In this document: in pieces, positions 13,434-18,612 of the stretch
Position numbering within the stretch: the stretch's first letter is position 1
How the letters are laid out: each line of letters begins with the position of its first letter
Source of the DNA: DATKWF01 sp035529715
GTDB lineage: Bacteria; Chloroflexota; Dehalococcoidia; Dehalococcoidales; RBG-16-60-22
Direction of reading: 5' to 3'
Assembly: GCA_035529715.1 (NCBI GenBank)
Contig: DATKWF010000026.1
Span: 1 to 18,612, forward strand
Length of the DNA: 18,612 bases
Notes under the pieces: generated by a model
The model's database searches: none
The model's input: the letters and a program-made list of their open reading frames with translations, nothing else
Told to the model about the DNA's origin: nothing
Made by a program: the position numbers and the translations under genes

Positions 13434-13677
13434 AAAGGCAGGCGGCTCAAGCAACTTGGGTCGTGACAGCCAGTCCAAGCGACTCGGAGTGAAGAGATAT
13501 GCCGGGCAGCAGGTAAGAGCCGGGACTATTCTGGTCCGGCAGCGGGGTACGCGCATTCACCCCGGTACCAATGTGGGTGTCGGCAGGGACTACACCCTCT
13601 TTGCCCTTATTGACGGCATCGTTAAGTTTGAGCCAACCAGCAATAACCGGAGGAAGGTCAGCGTTTGCGCTAGCTAA
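13423..13677 (+). CDS. rpmA: 50S ribosomal protein L27
   Basis: An 84-residue L27 starting (M)AHKKAGGSSNLGRDSQSKR, whose N-terminal tail reaches toward the peptidyl-transferase centre. QRGTRIHPGTNVGVGRDYTLF is the family signature. GTG start at 13423, overlapping the end of rplU by 11 bases, with GAGGTGA 7 bases upstream, so translation is coupled to rplU. There is no cleavable N-terminal extension of the Firmicutes (Prp-processed) kind. Confidence 0.95.
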   Translation: MAHKKAGGSSNLGRDSQSKRLGVKRYAGQQVRAGTILVRQRGTRIHPGTNVGVGRDYTLFALIDGIVKFEPTSNNRRKVSVCAS

Positions 13678-13682
13678 ATAGT

Positions 13683-13895
13683 ATGAAAGACAAGATTCAC
13701 CCCAAGTATTATGAGGATGCCCAGGTAGTATGCTCCTGCGGGAATACCTTTAACACCGGCTCCACCAGGAAGCTGCTAAAAGTTGAGCTATGCGGCAAGT
13801 GCCACCCATTCTTTACCGGCGAGCGCCGGGTATTGGACACTACCGGACGAGTAGAACGGTTTAAGAAGCGCTACAAGTACAAGACGGGGGATTAA
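13683..13895 (+). CDS. rpmE: 50S ribosomal protein L31, zinc-binding type
   Basis: A 70-residue L31 starting MKDKIHPKYY. It has zinc-ribbon cysteines in VVCSCGNTF and LCGKCHPFFTG, which marks the C+ (zinc-containing) form. It begins 5 bases after the rpmA stop and ends the ribosomal operon just before an intrinsic terminator. The C-terminus is basic (ERFKKRYKYKTGD), as is usual for contact with rRNA. No strong Shine-Dalgarno precedes it, so translation may be coupled to rpmA. Confidence 0.95.
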   Translation: MKDKIHPKYYEDAQVVCSCGNTFNTGSTRKLLKVELCGKCHPFFTGERRVLDTTGRVERFKKRYKYKTGD

Positions 13896-13918
13896 GCAAA
13901 GAACACACGGGGCAAGGC

Positions 13919-13952
13919 AGGAGCGGGATGTTTTGACCGCTCCTTTTTCTTT
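13919..13952 (+). terminator. Intrinsic terminator after rpmE
   Basis: AGGAGCGG (13919-13926) pairs with CCGCTCCT (13937-13944) around a 10-base loop, followed by TTTTTCTTT. This is a classic rho-independent terminator for rplU-rpmA-rpmE, only about 10 bases before the next ATG. Confidence 0.8.
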
Positions 13953-13961
13953 ATTAAGATT

Positions 13962-14855
13962 ATGGACAAGAAATTTTATTACGGTGGGCAGGCAGTTATT
14001 GAGGGGGTGATGATACGGGGTCGCAAGGCAGTGGTAACCGCAGTGCGCCGCCCCAGCGGCGGCCTGATTACGGATGTCCGCTCACTGTCGGCTATCTATA
14101 CTGGCCGACTAAGGAAAGCCCCGTTAATACGAGGTATCATCGTATTGATTGAGGCTATGGTGCTGGGCATCAAGAGCCTGCTCTACTCTGCCAGTGTGTC
14201 TCTGGAAGAAGAAAAGGAAGAGATTTCAGGGAAATCCGTCTGGTTTATGATTACCCTGGCTGTGGTTTTAGCCGTTGTCCTGTTTCTTATTATCCCTCTT
14301 TTCCTCACCAGATTGCTCAATCCCTATATCACCTCTTCACTGGTATTTCACCTCATTGAGGGCTTTATCCGACTGGTCATTTTTATCGCCTATCTCAAGT
14401 TAGTCGGATTGATACCTGACATCAAGCGAGTATTTACCTATCATGGTGCCGAGCATAAAGTGGTCAATGCTTATGAGCATGGCGTGCCGATGGAAGTGGA
14501 AGCCGTCAAGAAATATTCCACGGCTCACGTGCGCTGCGGCACCAGCTTCCTTTTTGTGGTGCTGATTATAGCCATCCTCGTTTTCGCCCTCGTTGGACGT
14601 CCCACGCTCTGGCTGATGGTGCTGTCGCGAATTATCCTTATTCCAGTCATTGCTGCTCTGGGCTATGAGGTCATACATTTTGGCGCCGACCATGCCAAAA
14701 ATGCAGTAGTCAGGGCGATTCTGGCTCCCGGGTTGTGGTTGCAGAACTTGACTACTGGAGAACCTGATGACAGCCAGCTGGAGGTCGCGCTAACGGCATT
14801 AAATAAAGCAGTGGAGATTGACCAGGCTGAGGAAGCGGCTCAGCCCTCCTCTTGA
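13962..14855 (+). CDS. DUF1385 (YqhQ-like) membrane protein
   Basis: A 297-residue DUF1385 protein starting MDKKFYYGGQAVIEGVMIRG, the family signature. Hydrophobic segments lie at about residues 47-68, 88-110, 125-148 and 193-240, and the motif FTYHGAEHKVVNAYEHG sits between them, with RCGTSFLF after it. The conserved histidines and glutamate suggest metal binding, but the function is not established. It follows the rpmE terminator with no clear Shine-Dalgarno, so expression may depend on read-through or a weak internal promoter. The gene commonly sits next to rpmE and prfA in Firmicutes and Chloroflexota; here the following gene is convergent. Its last 16 bases overlap hisI on the other strand. 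Confidence 0.9.
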   Translation: MDKKFYYGGQAVIEGVMIRGRKAVVTAVRRPSGGLITDVRSLSAIYTGRLRKAPLIRGIIVLIEAMVLGIKSLLYSASVSLEEEKEEISGKSVWFMITLAVVLAVVLFLIIPLFLTRLLNPYITSSLVFHLIEGFIRLVIFIAYLKLVGLIPDIKRVFTYHGAEHKVVNAYEHGVPMEVEAVKKYSTAHVRCGTSFLFVVLIIAILVFALVGRPTLWLMVLSRIILIPVIAALGYEVIHFGADHAKNAVVRAILAPGLWLQNLTTGEPDDSQLEVALTALNKAVEIDQAEEAAQPSS

Positions 14856-15187
14856 TTACCTGCCTCTATATCCTTTTCGGTTAGCTGCTGAAAGAAGCAG
14901 GTCTTGTTGCCGGTGTGGCATATCGGGCCGGCAGGATGTGCCCTGACCAGAATAGTATCGCTATCGCAGTCCTTCCATACCGAGCGCACGACGAGCTTAT
15001 TACCCGAGGTGGCTCCTTTGTGCCATAGCTCCTGCCGACTGCGACTGTAAAACCAGACTTCGCCGCTGGATAAAGTACGGCGCAGCGCTTCCTTATTCAT
15101 ATAGCCCAGCATCAGCACCTCGCCGGTATCGTTATCCTGGGCTATTGCCGGGATAAGTCCTTTTTCGTTGAACTGCAGGTCTTCTAT
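14840..15187 (-). CDS. hisI: Phosphoribosyl-AMP cyclohydrolase, probable AUA start
   Basis: A 115-residue PRA-CH, which opens the purine ring of phosphoribosyl-AMP in histidine synthesis. It has SRSRQELWHKGATSGN, the metal-binding CDSD (Mg aspartates) and the zinc cysteines in GPICHTGNKTCFF. The family N-terminus LQFNEKGLIPAIAQD is encoded back to about 15178. The in-frame codons upstream are TAG-ATA-GAA-GAC-CTG, so the only placements for a start before the motif are ATA (15187-15185) or CTG (15178-15176). GGGGGTGA lies 5 bases before the ATA, so I choose ATA. An ATG at 15118 would delete 23 conserved residues. No HisE domain is fused. It follows hisA after 121 bases that hold a hairpin repeat, and its 3' end overlaps the DUF1385 gene by 16 bases. 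Confidence 0.85.
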   Translation of the reverse strand: MEDLQFNEKGLIPAIAQDNDTGEVLMLGYMNKEALRRTLSSGEVWFYSRSRQELWHKGATSGNKLVVRSVWKDCDSDTILVRAHPAGPICHTGNKTCFFQQLTEKDIEAGNQEEG

Positions 15188-15227
15188 CTACCTCACCCCC
15201 TTAATATTTAGCAACCTACCCCCTTTA

Positions 15228-15293
15228 TCCCCCTCCCTTGATAAGGGAGGGGGAATTACGTCTTAGAGGGGCGGAGCCCCTCTAAGACTCCCC
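15228..15293. repeat. REP-like two-hairpin element, copy 1
   Basis: Two perfect hairpins in tandem. The first has 12-base arms (15228-15239 with 15243-15254, loop GAT); the second has 13-base arms (15260-15272 with 15276-15288, loop GGA), followed by TCCCC. It lies between hisA and hisI. A related copy with the same order of parts is at 17118-17179. It does not match a mobile element I know; a dispersed intergenic REP- or MITE-type repeat is the best description. It could also attenuate or stabilise the his transcript. Confidence 0.7.
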
Positions 15294-15308
15294 AAATGTT
15301 CCTCTTTA

Positions 15309-16028
15309 TTATAGCTGGTTAATAGCCGCCAGAGCCTGCTTCAATTTAATATCACCGGTGTAAAGCGCCTGGCCGACTATAGCCCCTTCGGCACCAAGTT
15401 TTTTCAACACCCTGAGGTGATTCAGTGATGAAATGCCGCCGGCAGCAATGACCGGCAACTTGATGGCATCAATTAATTCAGCAATAGCGGTAAAATTGGG
15501 CTCGGTAAGGGTGCCATCCCGACTGATATCGGTGTAGATAAAGCGTCTTACCCCGAGCTTTGCCATTGACCTGGCAAATTCTATAGCCCCCAGCTCCGTT
15601 TCCCGAAGCCAGCCCTGTATGGCAATATAGCCCTCACGTGAATCAATGCTGACGATTATAGATTCATGGAACTTGCGGCATGCCTCCTCAACCAGTTTGG
15701 GCTCTTCCACGGCGGCTGTGCTCAGAATGACGCGCTCAATGCCGGCTTTAAGCAGCTCCTCCACCGTCTCCAGCTGGCGAATACCCCCACCCAGCTGAGT
15801 GGGAATCAGTAAAGCGCTGGCTATGTTTTTGATAATATCAAGATTGCAGAGCTCGCCGCTGGCGGCACCGTCAAGGTCGACGATATGCAGTCGCGGAGCG
15901 CCCAGCGACTGCCACTTAAGGGCTATCTCAAGCGGGTCATCGGAGAATACCGTTTCCGCATTATAGTCGCCCTGATACAGGCGGACGCACTGACCACTTT
16001 TAAGGTCTATAGCCGGGATTATTTCTAT
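15309..16028 (-). CDS. hisA: HisA: ProFAR isomerase, probable AUA start
   Basis: A 239-residue (beta/alpha)8 isomerase of histidine synthesis. With the first residue included it reads (M)EIIPAIDLKSGQCVRLYQG, with catalytic D8, then HIVDLDGA, LGGGIRQ, YTDISRDGTL (second catalytic Asp) and AAGGISS, covering the full family length. The codon where Met is expected, at 16028-16026, is ATA. Upstream in frame come only GCA, ACG and then TGA, so no ATG, GTG or TTG start is possible before the conserved motif. AGAGGTGA ends 6 bases before the ATA and a promoter lies at 16054-16082. A start at the GTG at 15764 would lose a third of the barrel. hisI follows after 121 bases; hisF and hisH are not in the window. 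Confidence 0.87.
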   Translation of the reverse strand: MEIIPAIDLKSGQCVRLYQGDYNAETVFSDDPLEIALKWQSLGAPRLHIVDLDGAASGELCNLDIIKNIASALLIPTQLGGGIRQLETVEELLKAGIERVILSTAAVEEPKLVEEACRKFHESIIVSIDSREGYIAIQGWLRETELGAIEFARSMAKLGVRRFIYTDISRDGTLTEPNFTAIAELIDAIKLPVIAAGGISSLNHLRVLKKLGAEGAIVGQALYTGDIKLKQALAAINQL

Positions 16029-16053
16029 TGCCGTTCACCTCTCTTTCCCCTGT

Positions 16054-16082
16054 ATTATAATTTAGTGTTGTCATTAAAACAA
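16054..16082 (-). promoter_or_regulatory. Promoter of hisA-hisI
   Basis: On the minus strand TTGTTT (16082-16077) and a perfect TATAAT (16059-16054) are 17 bases apart. The predicted start near 16047 leaves a leader of about 19 bases carrying AGAGGTGA, so only the ATA at 16028 (or the ACG two codons before it) is available to begin HisA. There is no room for a histidine-leader attenuator. Confidence 0.6.
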
Positions 16083-16243
16083 TGCGGTATAGCTGGTAGA
16101 GACCGTTTTGTAACCCTATCATCTTTGCCAGTACATTTGGTTTTATTTACATTTGGTTGAAAGTCAACGATTAATGCTGAGGTCTTTATGTATATAGGTA
16201 GATGTGTATATAATGCTCTTAACAGGTTTGTTAGGAGGGTAAG

Positions 16244-16651
16244 ATGTATAAAGGGATATATAGCAACAAATTTGATTTCTTCGCCTATGGATTTATGGCA
16301 TTGGTTAGTATGGGGTTATCCGTCTACGCTATCTATCTCCTTGGGGGTACGAGTATGACACAGCCATTACCTACTATAGTTTTGCCGTTTTTAATAGCAG
16401 CTGGATTGTTTGCTCTTATGGCACTTTACAGTAGGATACGGATGTGGTTTGCACCAAAAGATACGAGGTTAGATGATTTAATCAACGCTGTGAAGGCATT
16501 ACGGAATACTGATGATAGTAATATCCCTAAAATCACGATAGACACAAAAATAGATACGGCAGACATATCTAGCATGAATGCAGAACAACTAGACAAGGTT
16601 TCTGATATTATAAAACAGTTGCAAGGTGAATCTACTAAAGAAGAGGTCTAA
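16244..16651 (+). CDS. Membrane protein of unknown function
   Basis: I do not recognise a family. The 135-residue product has two hydrophobic helices (about residues 12-34 and 42-63) joined by a short loop GGTSMTQPLPT, then a basic RIRMWFAPK and a hydrophilic cytoplasmic tail of about 65 residues rich in Asp, Asn and Lys that probably forms a helix at the end (AEQLDKVSDIIKQLQG). The ATG follows TAGGAGGG at 5 bases, and a TATAAT at 16209-16214 may be its -10. It is clearly more AT-rich than the flanking housekeeping genes, as is the next gene, which suggests that the pair was acquired together. It is divergent from hisA. Confidence 0.7.
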   Translation: MYKGIYSNKFDFFAYGFMALVSMGLSVYAIYLLGGTSMTQPLPTIVLPFLIAAGLFALMALYSRIRMWFAPKDTRLDDLINAVKALRNTDDSNIPKITIDTKIDTADISSMNAEQLDKVSDIIKQLQGESTKEEV

Positions 16652-16739
16652 GTCAAGATATAAGAGACTTAATAAACGAAAAGAGGCAGGATAGAAGAGA
16701 TAGGCAGAATACTAACGGAACGGATAAGGAGTCTAACAA

Positions 16740-17045
16740 ATGAACATTATGATTGTTAGTAATAACCCAAAACAGACTTCTGAGGATTTAAGCATCTTAG
16801 ATAATATGCAACCAACCAACCAGCTTTATTTTCCAATAGTAATATTAGAAGCTGAGAGTGCGTTGTCGCCATTATTTGATTTAGGTTTACACGCAGACCC
16901 CAATAGACACACGATAATAATAACGGACAACCCTAATAAACTATGGCAAGGGGCAAGGGAAGAACTACTAGATATGATTATAGAAATTAAGAACGAGGAA
17001 GCCGAGAAATGGCTTGCCAAAATGTTCGGCGAGTATTCATGCTAA
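16740..17045 (+). CDS. Small protein of unknown function
   Basis: A 101-residue soluble protein starting MNIMIVSNNPKQTSEDL, with no family I recognise. It alternates short hydrophobic strands (YFPIVILEAE, HTIIITDN) with an acidic C-terminal helix (REELLDMIIEIKNEEAEKWL) and ends EYSC. That pattern suits a small alpha/beta domain. AAGGAG lies about 9 bases before the ATG. It starts 88 bases after the membrane protein above, on the same strand and with the same AT-rich composition, so the two are probably one unit. An alternative frame through the gap ends at a TGA that overlaps this ATG. Confidence 0.65.
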   Translation: MNIMIVSNNPKQTSEDLSILDNMQPTNQLYFPIVILEAESALSPLFDLGLHADPNRHTIIITDNPNKLWQGAREELLDMIIEIKNEEAEKWLAKMFGEYSC

Positions 17046-17117
17046 GCGATACTACTTTTGAGGCAAAAGAGCCAGTTGCCCCAAAAGCACTTGAAAATCG
17101 GGGGTTTTAAGGCAACG

Positions 17118-17179
17118 CCCTTGGTAAGGGGAAGGGGGAATGGATATATAAGAGAGGCTTCGCCTCTCTTTGACTCTCC
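17118..17179. repeat. REP-like two-hairpin element, copy 2
   Basis: It shares order and wording with the copy at 15228-15293 in the same orientation: CCTTGGTAAGGG, then GAAGGGGGAAT, then a hairpin AAGAGAGGC-TTC-GCCTCTCTT (17150-17170), then TTGACTCTCC. The second stem differs in sequence from copy 1 but stays perfectly paired, so pairing has been preserved through compensating changes. It occupies the first half of the 356-base gene-free stretch 17046-17401, immediately before a strong promoter. Confidence 0.65.
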
Positions 17180-17193
17180 GTATATCTGGCGTG

Positions 17194-17223
17194 TTGACAA
17201 AAACGCACGGTAATGGATAAAAT
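17194..17223 (+). promoter_or_regulatory. Strong promoter of the structured RNA and DUF2520-panB
   Basis: TTGACA (17194-17199) and TAAAAT (17218-17223) are 18 bases apart, the same arrangement as the rplU promoter. The predicted start near G17230 is exactly the first base of an 8-base helix that closes the downstream RNA. Confidence 0.7.
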
Positions 17224-17229
17224 CAAAAA

Positions 17230-17376
17230 GTACAGCCATCGACCCGCCGGGCGGTGAGCTGTCAGGATTTACCAAATTTAACAAGAGAAGTCGCTTGGAT
17301 CAGATATGACCGAGACGGCCAAGATTTTGAGGTTGTACATGAATGCCCTCTCTGGCTATGTCGGGAGGGTTTTTTT
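17230..17376 (+). ncRNA. Candidate structured RNA (riboswitch-type leader or small RNA)
   Basis: From the predicted start G17230, GUACAGCC (17230-17237) can pair with GGUUGUAC (17331-17338) with one G-U, closing a domain of about 109 nt. Inside, CUUGG and CCAAG (17294-17298 and 17318-17322) enclose a small CCG-AGA-CGG hairpin, and GGUGA (17253-17257) can pair with UUACC (17269-17273). A competing 5' hairpin, ACAGC (17232-17236) with GCUGU (17258-17262), would break the closing helix. An intrinsic terminator ends the RNA 25 bases before the DUF2520 gene. No open frame of interest lies within it. A leader that controls pantothenate genes is the simplest reading; I cannot match it to a known riboswitch class, and a free small RNA is possible. 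Confidence 0.5.
17346..17376 (+). terminator. Intrinsic terminator before DUF2520-panB
   Basis: CCCTCTC (17346-17352) pairs with GGGAGGG (17363-17369) with one U-G and a 10-base loop, followed by seven T. It lies after the closing helix of the RNA and before the coding region, the position of a leader terminator. Confidence 0.75.
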
Positions 17377-17401
17377 GTGAATTTGCGGGGAGATAGTTAA
17401 A

Positions 17402-18256
17402 ATGATAAAGATAGGCTTCATCGGAGCCGGGACAGTAGGTACTGCGCTAGCCCAGTTATTGAGTAAGAAAGGCTACACGGTGGTAGCCGTATCCAGCCGA
17501 AGTCAGAAATCAGCCAAAAAGCTGGCAGCGTCGGTTGATAACTGCACCGTCACAGACAACCAGGGAGTGGCTAACACTGCTGAGCTTGTCTTCATCACCA
17601 CTCCCGATGATACTATTGCCTCAGTTGCCTCACAGGTAAAGTGGCACCCGGGACAGAGTGTAGTCCACTGCAGTGGTGCCGCCTCCACCGACATTCTGGA
17701 ACCGGCGAGGAAATCAGGCGCCAGGGTTGGTGCCTTCCACCCGCTACAGGCCTTCGCCAGCGCGGAACAGGCAGTAGAGAATATACCAAGCACAACCTTT
17801 GCCGTGGAAGCCGAGGAACCTTTGCTGAGCACGCTTAAAGATATGGCAACCGCAGTTGGCGGTCACTGGATAGAGTTGAAGGCAAGCGACAAGGTAATCT
17901 ATCATGCGGCGGCAGTCATTGCCAGTAACTATCTGGTAACGCTGGTCAAGCTGGCTACCGACCTGTGGCAGACCTTCTCTGTGCCCCCGGACAAGGCTAC
18001 CCAGGCACTACTGCCATTGCTGCGCGGCACACTGACCAACATTGATACCGTTGGCATACCAGAATGCCTTACCGGACCAATTGCCCGCGGCGACACGGGG
18101 ACAATCAAGCAACATCTTGACGCCCTGAGCAAAGTAGCCCCCAATCTGGTCTCTACCTATAAAGAGCTTGGCCGCCAGACCATCCCGATTGCTATTGCCA
18201 AGGGTAAAATCAATGAACAGCAAGCCCGGGAATTAAAGGTAATGTTAGAGTCTTAA
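17402..18256 (+). CDS. Rossmann-fold DUF2520 protein, ketopantoate reductase-like
   Basis: A 284-residue protein with an N-terminal NAD(P)-binding Rossmann domain (KIGFIGAGTVGTALAQLL, residues 3-20) and the C-terminal DUF2520 helical domain, marked by GAFHPLQAF and YHAAAVIASNYLVTL, which resemble the 6-phosphogluconate/ketopantoate reductase fold. The lysine at DKVIYHAA sits where such enzymes keep a catalytic residue. It begins 25 bases after an intrinsic terminator (GGGGAGA before the ATG) and ends 18 bases before panB. PanB makes ketopantoate, so the reductase step missing from the visible pathway could be done by this protein. The fold is firm; the reaction is inferred from the neighbour. 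Confidence 0.85.
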   Translation: MIKIGFIGAGTVGTALAQLLSKKGYTVVAVSSRSQKSAKKLAASVDNCTVTDNQGVANTAELVFITTPDDTIASVASQVKWHPGQSVVHCSGAASTDILEPARKSGARVGAFHPLQAFASAEQAVENIPSTTFAVEAEEPLLSTLKDMATAVGGHWIELKASDKVIYHAAAVIASNYLVTLVKLATDLWQTFSVPPDKATQALLPLLRGTLTNIDTVGIPECLTGPIARGDTGTIKQHLDALSKVAPNLVSTYKELGRQTIPIAIAKGKINEQQARELKVMLES

Positions 18257-18274
18257 CTAAATCAGGAGGAGTAA

Positions 18275-18612
18275 ATGCGCGTTACAATAAACCAGGTAAA
18301 AGAGATGAAGCAAAAAGGTGAGAAAATTGCCATGCTCACCGCCTACGACTACACCACCGCCAAGATGGTTGATGAGGCGGGGATACCGCTAATCCTGGTC
18401 GGAGATAGCCTGGGGATGGTAGTCCTCGGCTACGAATCAACCATTCCGGTGACCATAGAAGATATGCTGCACCATACCAAAGCCGTGGTCAGAGGCACAA
18501 AACGAGCGATGGTAGTCGCTGACATGCCGTTTATGACCTACCACATCAGCCTACCCGAGGCACTCAGGAACGCCACCCGCTTCATTCAAGAAGGAGGCGC
18601 TCAGGCGGTTAA
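18275..18612 (+). CDS. panB: Ketopantoate hydroxymethyltransferase, N-terminal part (cut by window edge)
   Basis: The first 112 residues of PanB, which transfers a hydroxymethyl group from methylene-tetrahydrofolate to ketoisovalerate, the first committed step to pantothenate and CoA. The motifs KIAMLTAYDYTTAKMVDEAG, LVGDSLGMVVLGYEST (with the Mg-binding aspartate) and VVADMPFMTY are typical and in order. AGGAGG lies 6 bases before the ATG at 18275, and the DUF2520 gene ends 18 bases upstream, so they form an operon that probably continues to panC and panD beyond the window. The strong promoter, the structured leader and its terminator lie upstream of both. Confidence 0.96.
   Translation, partial: MRVTINQVKEMKQKGEKIAMLTAYDYTTAKMVDEAGIPLILVGDSLGMVVLGYESTIPVTIEDMLHHTKAVVRGTKRAMVVADMPFMTYHISLPEALRNATRFIQEGGAQAV

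Noticed and set aside
15309..15764. HisA as a truncated 151-residue gene
   Set aside because: The reading frame continues without interruption upstream to 16028 and encodes the full conserved N-terminal part of HisA; only a standard start codon is missing.
16660..16743. Short frame (about 28 codons) between the two unknown genes whose TGA overlaps the next ATG
   Set aside because: The overlap looks like translational coupling, but the only starts are ATA codons, no Shine-Dalgarno precedes them, and the product is a simple charged stretch. Worth recalling only if AUA starts prove common.
17042..17284. 80-codon open frame on the minus strand over the gene-free stretch
   Set aside because: It runs through the hairpin repeat, the strong plus-strand promoter and the RNA 5' region, and its protein has low-complexity segments from the repeat. 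No ribosome site supports it.
17230..17338. 6S RNA
   Set aside because: The closing helix and size are partly suggestive, but the interior folds into branches rather than one long rod with a central bubble, and it sits in a leader position before an operon.
17230..17376. T-box leader
   Set aside because: No T-box sequence (GGTGG-type antiterminator motif) is present, and the downstream genes are not amino-acid or tRNA-synthetase genes.

Overview
The window reads as ordinary bacterial chromosome, densely coded on both strands at moderate GC. I suspect a Chloroflexota (Dehalococcoidia-like) anaerobe, from the rplU-rpmA-rpmE-DUF1385 order, the rubrerythrin/hemerythrin-type oxygen defence and the overall protein style. 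That placement is an inference; no rRNA or other taxonomic marker is present. I see no tRNA, rRNA, CRISPR array, transposase or phage structural gene.

Layout. (1) 1-2424, minus strand: a membrane protein of unknown role, then a hemerythrin-like protein, a NifS-family protein and the start of a NifU/IscU scaffold. The NifS-like protein keeps its sulfur-carrying cysteine but has lost the lysine that binds PLP. (2) 2425-5576, plus strand: a copper-export operon (SHOCT-domain membrane peptide, two-HMA CopA ATPase, YHS-domain metal-binding peptide) behind a perfect 22-bp CRP/FNR-type palindrome placed 41.5 bp upstream of a predicted start site. (3) 5633-8034, minus strand: a thiol-redox operon of a 46-residue zinc-ribbon peptide, a CPWC glutaredoxin-like protein, a thioredoxin-reductase-like flavoprotein lacking the usual NADPH phosphate motif, and an NAD synthetase-like protein. 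(4) 8212-10199, plus strand: oxidative-stress and iron genes (rubrerythrin-like diiron protein, tandem-duplicated ferritin-like protein, stand-alone cyclic-nucleotide-binding-fold protein) behind a promoter flanked by repeated AGGTGTWA words. (5) 10366-14855, plus strand: housekeeping genes acs, coaE, rplU, rpmA, rpmE and a DUF1385 (YqhQ-like) membrane protein. (6) 14840-16028, minus strand: hisA and hisI, separated by a REP-like hairpin element. (7) 16244-17045: two AT-rich genes of unknown function. (8) 17118-18612: a second copy of the hairpin element, a strong promoter, a structured RNA ending in an intrinsic terminator, a DUF2520 Rossmann dehydrogenase-like gene and the start of panB.

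The observations most worth following are: (a) three genes within 3 kb (rplU, hisI, hisA) that appear to start at AUU or AUA, each with a good Shine-Dalgarno and, for rplU and hisA, a promoter leaving no room for a standard upstream start; (b) the lysine-less NifS encoded beside a NifU scaffold; (c) the roughly 147-nt RNA candidate before the DUF2520-panB operon, which has a closing helix and a competing 5' hairpin; (d) the atypical thioredoxin-reductase operon.

All promoter, operator, terminator and RNA calls come from reading the bases by eye. No alignment, folding program or database search was run.
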